Counted from the stretch's first letter, positions 50,601 through 63,825 are shown. The stretch is DNA of 64,000 nt from Setoptus koraiensis (GCA_048013815.1 CM106585.1:7068001-7132000); one strand, 5' to 3'. A program made the numbers and translations. Notes: generated from the sequence alone by a model not told the origin.

Positions 50601-53600
50601 CAAAAAAAAAAAAAAAAAAACACAACAAACAATACAAACATAAAACCAAAACACAAACATACACCACCCCAATACAAAAAACAAAAACCCCCACACCCCA
50701 CCCCCCCAACACAAACACACCCACAAACCAAAACACAAAACAACCAAACACCAACAAAAACACACCCCACCCCACACCCCCCCAACCCAACACACCCCCA
50801 AAAACAACACAAACCCACAACCACACCAAACCACACCACAAACAACAAAAAAAACCCCCCCAACCCAAAACAACACCAACCCCCACACAACCACACACAA
50901 AAACAAAAACCAACACAAAACCAAAAAAACAAAACAACAAAACAACACCACCACCACCCCAACAAACCAACCACACCAAACCCACCAAAACACCCACAAA
51001 CAAAACACCCAAAACCAAACCAACAAAAAAAAAACCACACCAAACACACAAAAAACACAAAAAAAACAAACCAACCCAACACACACAAAAAACCAACCCA
51101 CAAAACCAACAAAAAAAAACCCAACCCCCCCCCAAAAACACCACCCCACCCAAAAAAAACCACACAACAAAACAACCAAACCAACACACCAACCCCCCAC
51201 CCCCCCACCCAAACAAAAAACCAAAACCCCCAAACACAAACAAACACACCACAAAACCCCACACCCAAACACACAACCCAAACACCCACAAACACCACAC
51301 ACAACAACCACAAACCACACACCACACAAAACAACCCCACAAAAACAAAACCAAAACCCCCCACAAAAACACACACAACAACAACCAAAAAAACAAAAAC
51401 AAACAAAACAAACAAAAAAAAACAACCCACAACCAACCAACCAAAACAACCAAAAAACAAAAACACCCAAAACACAACCCACAAACAAACCCCCCCCACA
51501 CAACACACAAAACAAAAACCAAAAAAACAAAACAAACCAACAAACACACCCACAACACCAACAAACCACCAACCCCCCAAACCCACACAAAACCAAACCA
51601 AACAACACAAAACACCCCCCCACCCCCAAAACCACCCCAACACACCAACCCCCAAACCCCAACCCCCCACCAACCCACCACCACCAACAAAACAAAACCA
51701 AAAAAAACCCCACACCCCAAAAACAACCCCCCCCACCAAAAACCCACACCAAAAACCCACCAACCCCCAAACCCCACCACCCACAAAACACCCACCCACC
51801 CCCACCCCACCCCACACAACCCCCAACCCACACCCAAAAACAAACAAACCCCCACAAAAAACACACAACCAAAAAAAAACCCAAAAAAAAAAACCAAAAC
51901 ACCCCACAACCCACCCCCAACCCACAACACAAAACCCCCCCCCAACCCACCAAAAACCCCCCCACCAACCACCACAACACCCACACACAACCACACCACA
52001 CCACAAAACCCAAAACAACAAACAAACCCAAAAACCCCCAAAACAAACCCAACAAAACAACACCACACCAAAACACCCAAAAAAACCAACAAACCCACCA
52101 AAACCCACAAACAAACACACCCCACAACACACAAACCAAACAACAACCCACAAAAAACCCAAACAAAAACCAAACACCAACCACCCCCCAACCCCAAAAA
52201 AACAACAAAACCCACAACCACAACCCCAAAAAAAACAAAAAAAAAAAACACCACAAATAAAACACAACAACAAAACCCACACACACCCAACAAACACCAC
52301 ACCAAAAAACAAAAAACAAAACAACAACAAACAAAAAACAAACAAAACACAACACACAAAAAAAAAAACACCAAACACACAAACAAACCAAAACACCCAC
52401 AAAACAAAACACAACAAACCCCAACACAAACAACAAACACAACCAACAAAAAAACACCCAACAACAAACCCCCCCACAACAAAACAAAAACCCAAAAACA
52501 CCCCACAACCCCAAAAAAAAAACCCACAAAACACCCACCAACAAAACCCACACAAACCAACCACAAACAAACAAAACCCAAACACACACAAAACCCACAC
52601 AAAACACAACACCAAAAAAACCAACAAAACAAAAAACCAAAACCCAACCCACAAACAACAAAACAAAAAAAAAAAAAAAAAAACAAAAAAAACACCCACC
52701 AACCAAAAAACCACACCAAACCCCCAACCACAAACCCCCAACAAAACCAACACAAACCCCCAAAAAAAAAAAAAACAAAAAACCAAAAAAAACAAAAAAA
52801 AACAAAAACACAAACCCACACAAAAAAAAAAAAAAAAAAAACAAACACCCACCACACAAAACAAACCCAAACACACCCCAAAAAAACAACCACAACAACC
52901 ACACAACAACCCAAAAACAAACACCAAAACCCCCCCAACACCCCACAAAAAAATAAAACATACCACACAAAACACCCCCCCAACACAACAACCAACAACA
53001 CCAAAAACAAAACAACCAAAAAACAACCACAAAAAAAAAACACAACAAACACAACAACACACCCAAACCCCACAAAAAAACACCCCAACCCAAAAAACAA
53101 AACCACCCAAAACAAAAAACCAAACCAACAAACAACCAACCAAACAAACCACACCAAACCAACACAAAAACAAACAACAAAAAAAACCACAAACACACCA
53201 ACCAAAAAACAAAACCACCACAACACAAAAAAAAAACAACAAAACAAAAACAACAAAAACCCAACACAAAAAAAACCCCCAACACCACCCACCACCACAC
53301 AAACACAAAAACCAACAAAAACAAAACACAACACCACAACACAACCACCAAAAAAAACCACAACCACAAAACACCACACCACACACCAAAACAAAAAAAA
53401 AAACACCAAAACACCAAACCCACCAACACAAACAACAAACAAACCACACACCCACACACCACCCAACCACCCCCCCACAAAACACAACCACCAAACACCC
53501 CCACACAACAACACAACCACCAACCCCCCAACCAAAACACAAAACAAAACAACCAACCCACACAAAAAAACCCAAAAACCAAAAACCCACAAACCCAACA

Positions 53601-55287
53601 CAAAAAAACACAACACCACAACCCAAAACCACCAAAAAAAAAAACACAAAACCCAAAAAAAACCAACAACAAACCAAACAAAAACACCCCCCCCCAACCA
53701 ACCACACACAAAAACCCCACCACAACAACAAAAAAAAACCCAACCAAACCCAACAACACAAAAAACAACAAATATTACAACCAACCCAAACACCAAAAAA
53801 CAACAACAAAACAACCACACACCACAACAACAAACCACACCCACAAACACCCCCAACCCAACAAACCCAACCACAAAACACCCCCAAACCCAAACAACAC
53901 AACCACAACAAACCAACAACCACAAAAACACCAACCAAAACCCACAAAAAAACAAAAACCAACCACCACCCAAAACCACAACCAAAAAAAAACAACAAAA
54001 ACAACCAACCACAACAAACAAAAACCCCCAAAAACCCCCAACAAACCACACCAAACCCCCCCCCCCCAAACACCACAAAACCCACCCACCCCACCAAAAA
54101 CCCAACCAACCCAAACAACAAAACAAAACAAACACCAAAACAAAAAACAAACACCCCAAACCACAAACACCACACCCACACCAAAAACAAAAAAAACAAC
54201 CCCCACCAAAACCCCCAAAACACAAAAAAACACCCACACAAAACAACCAACCCAACCCCACCAACACACACAAAACCACCAACCCCACCCCCCCAAACAA
54301 AAAACCCACACAACACAACAACAACCAAAAAACAACACACAACAAACAACAAAACAAAAAACAAAAAAACAACAACAAAAAAAAAACCAAAAACAACAAA
54401 AAAAACAACAAAAAAAAAAAAAAAAAAACAAAACCACCACACCAAAAAAAAAAAAAAACACAAAAAAAAAACCAACAAAAAACACCACAAAAAACCAAAA
54501 ACAAAAAACAAAAACCAAACAAACCAACACACAACAACAAACCCCAAAAAAAAACAAAACACCACACCAACCAAACACAACCACCAACAACCAAAAACAA
54601 AAAACACCCCCACACAACAAAACAAACACAACCCCCCAACCACCAAAACAACCACAAAACAAACAAAAAAAAAAACAAAAAAACACAACCAAACACAACA
54701 CCACCCACAACAAACCCCAACAAACCCCCCACCAACACCCCCCCCCACCCAACAAAAAAAAAACACACCAAACCACACCAAAACACAAAACAACAACCCA
54801 CAAACCCCCCACACCCAAACACAACAAACAACAAAAAAACCAACCAAACAACCAACCAACCAAACAAACAACCAAACCACAAACAACAAAACAAACACCC
54901 CCCAACCCAAAACAAAAAACCAAAACCACAACAACCACCACCCCAAACAAACAACCCCCAAAAAAAAACCAAACCAAAAACACAAAACCCAAAAAACAAA
55001 AACCAATAAAAAACACACAACCACACAACCCCCCCCAAACCAACCCAACCCCCCCACACACCAACACCCCCCCACACACACACACAAACCAAACACAAAA
55101 CCCACAAAACACCCAACACACCAAAAAACAACCAAACACCCCACAAAACAACAAACACCCCCAAACAACCCCCAAAACACCCAACACACCACCCAAACCC
55201 ACAAACAACACAACAACACAAAAAAAAAAAAACAAAAACACCAAAACAAAACCCCAAAAAACACCCAACCAAAAAAAACCAACAAAC
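50601..55287. repeat. A/C-only low-complexity tract, block C-rich
   Basis: About 4.7 kb of A and C, more C-rich than block A (one sampled line is close to 60% C, another about a third). Minus-strand open frames of 1000-2150 codons span it and even cross the N gap, again with the six-letter amino-acid alphabet, and are rejected as genes. Confidence 0.9.
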
Positions 55288-55787
55288 NNNNNNNNNNNNN
55301 NNNNNNNNNNNNNNNNNNNNNNNNNNNNNNNNNNNNNNNNNNNNNNNNNNNNNNNNNNNNNNNNNNNNNNNNNNNNNNNNNNNNNNNNNNNNNNNNNNNN
55401 NNNNNNNNNNNNNNNNNNNNNNNNNNNNNNNNNNNNNNNNNNNNNNNNNNNNNNNNNNNNNNNNNNNNNNNNNNNNNNNNNNNNNNNNNNNNNNNNNNNN
55501 NNNNNNNNNNNNNNNNNNNNNNNNNNNNNNNNNNNNNNNNNNNNNNNNNNNNNNNNNNNNNNNNNNNNNNNNNNNNNNNNNNNNNNNNNNNNNNNNNNNN
55601 NNNNNNNNNNNNNNNNNNNNNNNNNNNNNNNNNNNNNNNNNNNNNNNNNNNNNNNNNNNNNNNNNNNNNNNNNNNNNNNNNNNNNNNNNNNNNNNNNNNN
55701 NNNNNNNNNNNNNNNNNNNNNNNNNNNNNNNNNNNNNNNNNNNNNNNNNNNNNNNNNNNNNNNNNNNNNNNNNNNNNNNNNNNNNNN
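55288..55787. other. Assembly gap of exactly 500 N
   Basis: There are exactly 500 ambiguous bases. This is a typical placeholder size, so the true gap length is probably unknown. Confidence 0.98.
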
Positions 55788-55985
55788 CCCCCCCCTCCCT
55801 CCGCCCCCCCCCCCCACCCTCCCCCCCCCAACCCCCCCCGCCCCCCATCCCCCAACCCCACCCCCCCCCCCCCACCACCCCCTCCCCTCCCGCTCCCACG
55901 CCCCCACCTACCCCCCCACCCCCCCCCCCCCCCCCCCCCCCCCCCACCCCCCCCCCACCCCCCCCCCCCCCCCCCCCCCCCACCC
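55788..55985. repeat. Near-pure C block next to the gap
   Basis: About 200 bases are nearly all C with scattered A, T and G. On the minus strand this is poly-G with short interruptions, which would favour G-quadruplex formation and sequencing trouble. Confidence 0.85.
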
Positions 55986-58900
55986 CACTACACACACACA
56001 CACATACACACAACAAAACACACACAAAAAACACACACCACCCACACACAAAACACACAGATACACAAACACACAAAACAAAAAACAAAATAAACAAACA
56101 ACACAAACAATACAAAATACAAAACCAAAAAACAAACAAAAAAAAAACAAAAACAAAAAAAACAAACAAAAAAAAACAACAAAACAAACAAAAAAAACAA
56201 CAAAAAACAAAACACAACAAAAAAAAAAAAAAAAAAAAACACAACACAACACAAAACAAAAAAAACAACCAAAAAAAAAAAAAAAAACAAACCCAAAAAC
56301 AAACAAACACAACCAACAACAAAACACAAACAAAACAAAAACACACAAAAAAAAAAAACAAACACGAACAACCCCAAAAAAAAAAAAAACAAAAAACAAA
56401 CAACAAAAACAACAAAAACAAAAAAACAAAACACCAAACAAAAAAAAACAACCAAAAACAAAACAACAAAAAACAAAAACAAACAACAAAAAAAAACACA
56501 AAAAACAACAAAAAAAACAACCAAAACAAAAACAAAAAAAACAACAAAAACAAAACAACAAACAAAAAAAACAAACAAAACCAAAAACAAAAACAACAAC
56601 ACAACAAACAAAACAAAAAAACAAAAAAAACAAAAAAACAAAAACAAAAAAACAAAACAAACAAACAACAAAACAACCAAAAACAAACCAAAAAAACAAA
56701 CAAAAAAAAACAACAAAAAAAAAAAAATACAACAAAAAAAACAAAAACAAAAACCAAAAAACAAACAAAACCAAAAAACAAAAACAACAACAAAAACAAA
56801 CAACAAAACATAAAACAAAAAAACAAACAAACACAAAAAACAAACAACAAAAAAAAACACACAAAAAAAAAAAACAAAAACAAAAAAAACCAACAAAAAA
56901 ACAAAAAACAAAAAAAACAAAAACACAACAAACAAAAAACACACCAAACAAAAAAACAAAACAACAAAAACGACAAAAAACACAACAAAAACAACAACAA
57001 AAACAAAAAACAAACAAAAACAAAACAAAAAACAAACAAGCAGAACAAACAAAATTAAAACCAAACAACAAAAAAAACAAACCAAAAACAAAAAAAAAAA
57101 AAAAAAAAGACAAACAACAAAAAAAACAAAACACAAAAAAAAACAACAAACAAAAAACAAAAACACAAACAAACAAAAAACAACAAAAAAACAAAAAAAA
57201 AAAAACAAAATAAAAAAACAAACAACAAAAACAAAAAAAAACAACAAAAAGAAACAAAAAAAACAAAACAAACAAACAAAAAACAAAAAAAAAAAAAATA
57301 AAAACAAAAAACAAACAAAAAAACACAAAAACACACACACAAACAAAAACAAAAACAAAAAAAACAACAAAAAACAAACAAACAAAAACACCAAAAAAAA
57401 ACAAAAACAAACACAAAAACAACAAAAAACCACAACCAAAACCAACACAAACAAACAAAAAACACAAAAAACAAAAACCACAAAAAACAAAACCAACCAA
57501 AAAAAAAAACAACCACACACAAAAAAACAAACAACACAAAAACAAACAAACAAAAACAAAAAAAAACAAAAAAAAACAAAAACAAAAAACCAAACAAAAA
57601 AACAAAAAAACACAAACAAAACAAAAAACAATAAAAAACAAAAAAAAACAAAAACAAAACAACAAAAAAAAAACAAAAACAAAAAACAAACAAAAACAAA
57701 AACACAAAAAAAAACAACAAAAAAAACAAAACAAAACAAACAACAAACAAAAACAAAACAAAAAACAAAAAAAAACAAAAAACAACAAACAACAAACACA
57801 GAAAAAAAAAAAAGAAACAAACAAAAAAACAAAAAACACAAAAAAACAACACAACAAAAACAACAACAAACACACAAAACAAAAAAACACAAAAACAAAA
57901 ACAACAAAAACAAACACAAAAAAAAAAAAAAAAAAAACAAAAAACAAAAAACAAAAACCACAAAAAACAAAAAAAAACAAAAAACAACAACACAAAAACA
58001 CAACAAACAAAAACAAAAAACAAAAACCAAAAAACAAAACAAACAAAAAACAACAAAAAAAAAAACAAACACACAAACAAAAAACAAAAAAACAAACAAA
58101 AAACACAACAAAAAACAAAACAAAAAAAACCAAACAACAACAAAAACAACCACAAACAAACAAAAGAACAAAAAAAAAACAAATAAAAAAAAAGAACAAC
58201 CAAAAAAAACCAACAAACACAAAAAAACAACAAAAAAAAACAAACAAAAAAACAAAAAAAAACAACAAAAAAAACAAAAACAAAACAAACAAAATAACAA
58301 ACAAAAAAAAACAAAACAACAAAAAACAAAACAAAACAAAAAACAAAACAAAAAAACAAACAAAAAAACAAAACAAACAAAAAACAAAAACAACCAACCA
58401 AACAAAAAACAAACAAACAAAAACAAAAAACAAAACAAAAAAAAACAAAAAACAACAAAACAAACACAAAAAACAAACACACACACAACAAAAAAAACAA
58501 CAAAAAAAAACACACAAAAACAAAAAAAAAAAAAAACAAAAAAAAAACAAAAAAACAACCACAAAAAAAACAAACAAACACAAAACACAAAAAAACCAAA
58601 AAAAACAAACAAAAAAACAACAAAAAAAACAAAAACAAACAAAAAAACAAACAAAAACAAAAAAAAAAACAAAAAACCAAAAAACAAACAAAAAAAACAA
58701 AATAAAACACACCAAAAAAACAAAAAAACAACCAAAAACAAAAAAAACAAAAACAAAACAACAAAAAGAAACAACAAAACACAACAAAAAACACAAACAA
58801 CAAACAAAAACACAACACACAAACAAACAAAAAAAACAAAAAACAAAACCAAAAAAAAACAAAAAAAAAACAAAACAAAACAAAAAACAAAAAAACCAAA

Positions 58901-59520
58901 CACAACCAAAAAAACAAAAAAACAACAAAACAAAAACAAAAACAAAACAAACAAAAAACCAAAACAAAAAAAAACAACCACAACAAAAACAAACAAAAAA
59001 AATAAAAAAACAAAAAACAAAACAAACAAAAACAAAAAACAAAAAAAAACACAAAAAAAAACACAAAAAACAAAACAACAAAAAAAACAAAAAAAAACAA
59101 CAAAACAAAACAAAAATACACAAAAAAAAACAAAAAAAACAAAAATAAAAAACAACAAAAACAGAAAAAAAAAAAACAACAAAAACAAAAACACAAAAAA
59201 CAACAAACAAAAAACAACAAACACACAAAAAAAAACAAAAAAAACAAAAACAAATAAAACAACAAAAAACAACAAAACACAAACAAAAAAAAACAAAAAC
59301 ACAAAAACAAAAAAACAGACAAAAAAAAACAAAAAAAAAAAAAAAACAACAACCCAAAAAAAAAACCCAAAAAAAAACACAAAAAAAAAAAAACAAACAC
59401 AAAAAAAACAAAAAAAAAAACAAAACAAACATAAAAAAAAAAAAAAATAAAAAACACAAAAAAAAAAACAAAAAAAAAAATAAAAAAAAAAACAAAAACA
59501 AACAACAAAAAATACACACA
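55986..59520. repeat. A/C-only low-complexity tract, A-rich block
   Basis: About 3.5 kb of A and C. It is near a third C close to the gap and falls to about 13% C in a sampled line near 57,250. Single G or T bases are rare. It ends abruptly about 120 bases before the S6 kinase start codon. Minus-strand frames of 800-1200 codons here are artefacts of the missing stop codons. Confidence 0.9.
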
Positions 59521-59641
59521 TTTAGTACAATATAACACTTAGGATCAAACTAGATACAATCAACACTACTATTTAATCATCCTACTTGTGATATTTTGCA
59601 ACAACAACCTACATACAAAAAGTTAGTCATTCTTTCGAAAA
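59521..59641 (+). other. Short upstream region of the S6 kinase gene
   Basis: Only about 120 bases of ordinary four-letter sequence separate the S6 kinase start codon from the A/C-only tract. I see no TATA box or other clear promoter element in it. The true 5' UTR and promoter would have to lie in this stub, inside the A/C tract, or in sequence missing from the assembly. Confidence 0.4.
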
Positions 59642-61052
<1,411 letters not shown>

Positions 61053-61218
61053 TATCGCGATTATTGACATACAAAAAAACACTAGTTACACATGTTATTA
61101 ATATAATATAGGAATAAAATACCAAATACATATGTAAATAAAATTGTAATCAGTCAAAGAGAATTAATGGCATTGTTTTACTTCGTAACTCATATCGAGT
61201 TTTCAATAAATTGTGTTA
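61053..61218. other. Convergent intergenic space between S6 kinase and the sarcoglycan-like gene
   Basis: This AT-rich stretch holds the S6 kinase polyadenylation hexamers. No AATAAA was seen on the minus strand for the opposing gene. The two genes are tail to tail, and if the tentative last sarcoglycan exon is real their stop codons are less than 170 bases apart. Confidence 0.6.
61113..61142 (+). promoter_or_regulatory. Polyadenylation signals downstream of the S6 kinase gene
   Basis: Two AATAAA hexamers lie 61 and 85 nt after the stop codon (61113-61118 and 61137-61142). A third is at 61205-61210. Their position fits a short 3' UTR for the S6 kinase transcript. Which one is used cannot be told from sequence. 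Confidence 0.6.
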
Positions 61219-61291
61219 TTATTGCTGATTTTTGTGGATTGACCAGCTCAAAAAATGTAGCAAGACTCGTTTGGATCGATCGAGCAAAAGA
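61219..61291 (-). CDS. Possible last exon of the sarcoglycan-like gene (tentative)
   Basis: If the GTAACA donor at 61417 splices to the TTTAG acceptor ending at 61292, a 126-nt intron is removed. The frame then continues for about 24 codons to TAA at 61219-61221. The joined tail (LLLDRSKRVLLHFLSW...) is not a convincing transmembrane helix and the acceptor has a weak pyrimidine tract. The real downstream exons could instead be further left or missing from the assembly. I keep this only as an alternative end for the gene. Confidence 0.2.
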
Positions 61292-61417
61292 CTAAATTGA
61301 AGTTTATACAACTCATATATCCGTATATTTGCTTGATTGACAGAGCGTTTGTGAGTATGACTCGTGGTTGTATGAGTTACATATCTAGTCTTTCGAATCA
61401 TCATTTTATATTGTTAC

Positions 61418-62454
61418 CAAATAATTCGAGATAAGCACCAATCTGGATATAGAGACAAATGGCGAAAATAGTGTTCCAAAGACAGAGTTACAATGCCTGG
61501 TCGGTTGTTAGTTGGCACTGAACAGATGGGCCTCTCTTGTAGCCTACTTAATTCTTCTCTGAATCTTTCCATTTTATTACTGTCATTAATGGATTGAGTG
61601 TTGTTCACTCTGATGATGATTCTTTCGTTTCTATTACTTCTAAGATCTCTTATCTTAGGTAGTTGACCTCTTGATGAGCTCAATGTTTTGCTGGTACCTC
61701 GTTTAGTCAATTTGATCTGGTCCACTGACACTAATCTGGATTGTGGCCATAGATTGTTGCTGAATAATTGATCAATAGCTCTTATTATATTCAATTCGAA
61801 AAGGGTATCCAGATCCATCGTTCGATAGAATGCAAGCTCGATCTGGTGATCATATTGATCACTTGAGTTGTTGTTTTCAATTTCGTTCACTTTCGGCATT
61901 TCCAACACCAGTTCACATCTTGCCGGCAATCCCAAAGTGGGATCATCAACAAGACTGACAGCGACGATTTCAATAATTGTTGGATTGTCATAATCGTCTT
62001 TCAGGTTACCATAAAGCCAGACACTATCGTTTGAGGCATCAATCAAGAACAAATCCGGACCAAGATCTGGTTCGTTCAGAAGTGACGCCATAAACATAAT
62101 GATGGTTTCATTGTTTTGTCGCCAAGAATGGCCCGTAATTTCGTTTTGGTTGACATAAACATTGATTGTAGTATTGGATGATGCCAAATGCTCTCGGATT
62201 TGATTGTCAGGATGAAGGATAGCTTGAGATATATTAGAGTGAAATATCGACACATCGATACGAACGTAGAATAACTTGTTTGGCTCTACTTCTAAGTTAA
62301 CCCTGTTGCTCTTGACCTCTTCGAATGGCGTATCTTTTGTATTGAGTAATTTCTGACCTGAAATATTAATTCTTATATTATTTGAGGATCGCCAGATAAA
62401 GATAATGAAGATACGGCCCACGATATATAGGCCCCAGTAATGGCGTGGAATCAT
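61418..62454 (-). CDS. Alpha/epsilon-sarcoglycan-like protein, ectodomain exon (C-terminus not included)
   Basis: Sarcoglycans are single-pass glycoproteins of the dystrophin-glycoprotein complex. From the ATG at 62454 the frame reads 345 codons to a GTAACA donor at 61412-61417. A hydrophobic stretch at residues 7-21 could be a signal peptide. Similarity to vertebrate alpha/epsilon-sarcoglycan, recognised from memory of the family, includes an F-ASLL--PDL block (121-131), a LYG turn followed by NPTIIEI (147-163), LVLEM (182-186), a helix-like segment around 205-231 and a cysteine-bounded end with DWC (338-340). About nine N-glycosylation sequons (for example N74, N94, N115, N142, N196, N290) fit an extracellular protein. 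Cysteines are C180, C311 and C340. The family's transmembrane segment and cytoplasmic tail are not in this exon. It converges with the S6 kinase gene. A diverged dystroglycan-type cadherin-like domain protein is the main alternative. Confidence 0.75.
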
Positions 62455-62543
62455 GATTATTTCTACTTGATCTACTCACTTGATCTAAACTTGATTGTTT
62501 ATACACTTAGTTGCATCTCACAATGATTTTAGACCGAAAGTGT
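62455..62543 (-). other. Putative 5' UTR exon segment of the sarcoglycan-like gene
   Basis: On the minus strand a pyrimidine-rich stretch ends in TTTTCAG at 62544-62550, a good 3' splice site. It lies 89 bases before the ATG of the sarcoglycan-like frame. This suggests a spliced 5' UTR whose upstream exon lies to the right. A GTGAGT inside the segment could be an alternative donor. Confidence 0.35.
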
Positions 62544-63097
62544 CTGAAAATCAGAAAGTCAAGATTGGAGCGGAGCCCAGATTAAACCAGACTTTGCGCA
62601 TCACCGGAACCATAACTGCGGGCAGTCGGTGTTCCAGACCCATACCCTCATGCATTTTCGTATAATGTAGATAGTATTGCACGTGTGTGATCAGACCACC
62701 CTCTCGCGTCGGTGCGCGCTTCGAAGATGCCCCCAGAACGTGTCAAAATCTTGCTCGAGGTCTGGCAAGTTCGTCGCACCTATGAGCCAGAGACCTCAAC
62801 CTTAGCGTCATCCTCTTTCACAATTGACTCGCGGACTGCACAGTAACCACATGTAAGCAAAAAGCAATTTACAAGTGTGGGCTCATGAAATGTGTTTATA
62901 CGTGCCAGGTGACTCTTGTCATGCATAATAGGAGCAACTTAATGGAAAAATTAATTTTTTTTCGTTTTTTCAATTTCATTTAGTCGATTTTTGCTGAAAT
63001 TCATCGCTCCTAGAATGCATGTCAATCGAAACTCAACGAGGTAATCCTCAGCACCAAAAAGGTCATTTCCTGAATATGGACTATTGAGAATGAAGCC
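62544..63097. other. Intergenic stretch with short unassigned reading frames
   Basis: No gene can be named here. A minus-strand frame ending near 62550 (readable back to about 62745) contains segments such as REGGLITHVQYYLHY and EHRLPAVMVPVMRKVWF that look protein-like. A plus-strand frame from the ATG at about 62728 reads 39 codons (MPPERVKILLEVWQVRR...). They overlap on opposite strands, so at most one is likely real. On the minus strand a good acceptor (TTACTGTGCAG) lies near 62840. From about 62,860 to 63,060 the sequence is AT-rich and empty. Confidence 0.3.
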
Positions 63098-63331
63098 GTG
63101 GAACAGATACTCGCGATATTTGCCTACTTTGCAGAGGTTCGCCTAACAAGTTGTAAGTTCTGCCTACAAATAGATGGTCGAGTTCTTGAATCGCGCGAAC
63201 TGAAACGTGTCTCATTGGCAGTACTTATCATTTATCAGTGGACCTTACTCTATCATCTGAGTGATTCGATCCAACAGCTCTCAATTTTATCCCGATGTTA
63301 TCGAATCGATATGACCGCTGAATTACTTTGA
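63098..63331 (+). CDS. Unassigned short reading frame
   Basis: This 77-codon plus-strand frame has a moderately hydrophobic centre (LAVLIIYQWTLLYHLSD). I do not recognise a family. It is followed by other short frames on the same strand (63399-63710 and 63760-63945), with GTAAGT or GTGAGT donors between and within them. They might be exons of one gene, possibly a diverged membrane receptor, but nothing in the sequence proves this. Confidence 0.2.
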   Translation: MEQILAIFAYFAEVRLTSCKFCLQIDGRVLESRELKRVSLAVLIIYQWTLLYHLSDSIQQLSILSRCYRIDMTAELL

Positions 63332-63398
63332 AGCACGGATCAAGCCGTTCACTGGGGCAAACTGCTAGATGATTGGTGCATTTGTGGTGAAATGATGA

Positions 63399-63710
63399 TT
63401 GTTCTGTGGTAACTTACCTCTGGTAAGTGCTGAAAATTATTCGCGATATGATACGTCATCTCTGAGTAGATCTGGTAGCCGAATACTATTGTGTCAAATG
63501 GCATTGTTATCTAAACTGCCAACAACACTCTCTCCTCGATCTTGTTACGTTGAACCTTATCGGTTGACAATCTCTTACAAGTCAGTCAGTGCAGTCAGTT
63601 GTAAGTGCATAGATCAAGATAACAAGTTCGTTCCTGATGCGAGACACGTGAAAGTGATTAACCACCAGCATCAACTGTTTGATAAAGTAATCGTGCTACT
63701 GAAGTACTAA
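63399..63710 (+). CDS. Unassigned short reading frame
   Basis: This 103-codon plus-strand frame ends ...HQHQLFDKVIVLLKY. It contains GTAAGT donor-like words near 63424 and 63602, so the open frame may cross real splice junctions. No recognisable domain was seen. Confidence 0.15.
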   Translation: MFCGNLPLVSAENYSRYDTSSLSRSGSRILLCQMALLSKLPTTLSPRSCYVEPYRLTISYKSVSAVSCKCIDQDNKFVPDARHVKVINHQHQLFDKVIVLLKY

Positions 63711-63760
63711 GATTGTCCTCATATATCCGTATATATTCGCCATCTTGCCTGTGCAATGAT

Positions 63761-63825
63761 TGTGCGAGGACCAGCACGCCGTGTATGGTGCTGCACACAG
63801 GTTGCGTAGCTTTCTCAATTCAAAG
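63761..63825 (+). CDS. Candidate internal exon with a consensus donor
   Basis: An open stretch reading CEDQHAVYGAAHRLRSFLNSK ends at a textbook donor, CAAAG|GTGAGT, in phase 0. A stop codon at about 63757 means the exon must begin at an acceptor just downstream, for instance after the AG at 63766-63768. The frame also stays open past the donor to 63945, so intron retention cannot be excluded. The protein family is not recognised. Confidence 0.25.

Noticed and set aside
50584..59538. Minus-strand open frames of 700 to 2154 codons around the gap
   Set aside because: Same cause as above. Some cross the 500 N and include undefined residues.
62550..62745. Minus-strand frame reading LITHVQYYLHY...VMVPVMRKVWF
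   Set aside because: It is protein-like but has no recognised family, and opposite-strand frames over the same bases look equally plausible. It is kept only as a finding.
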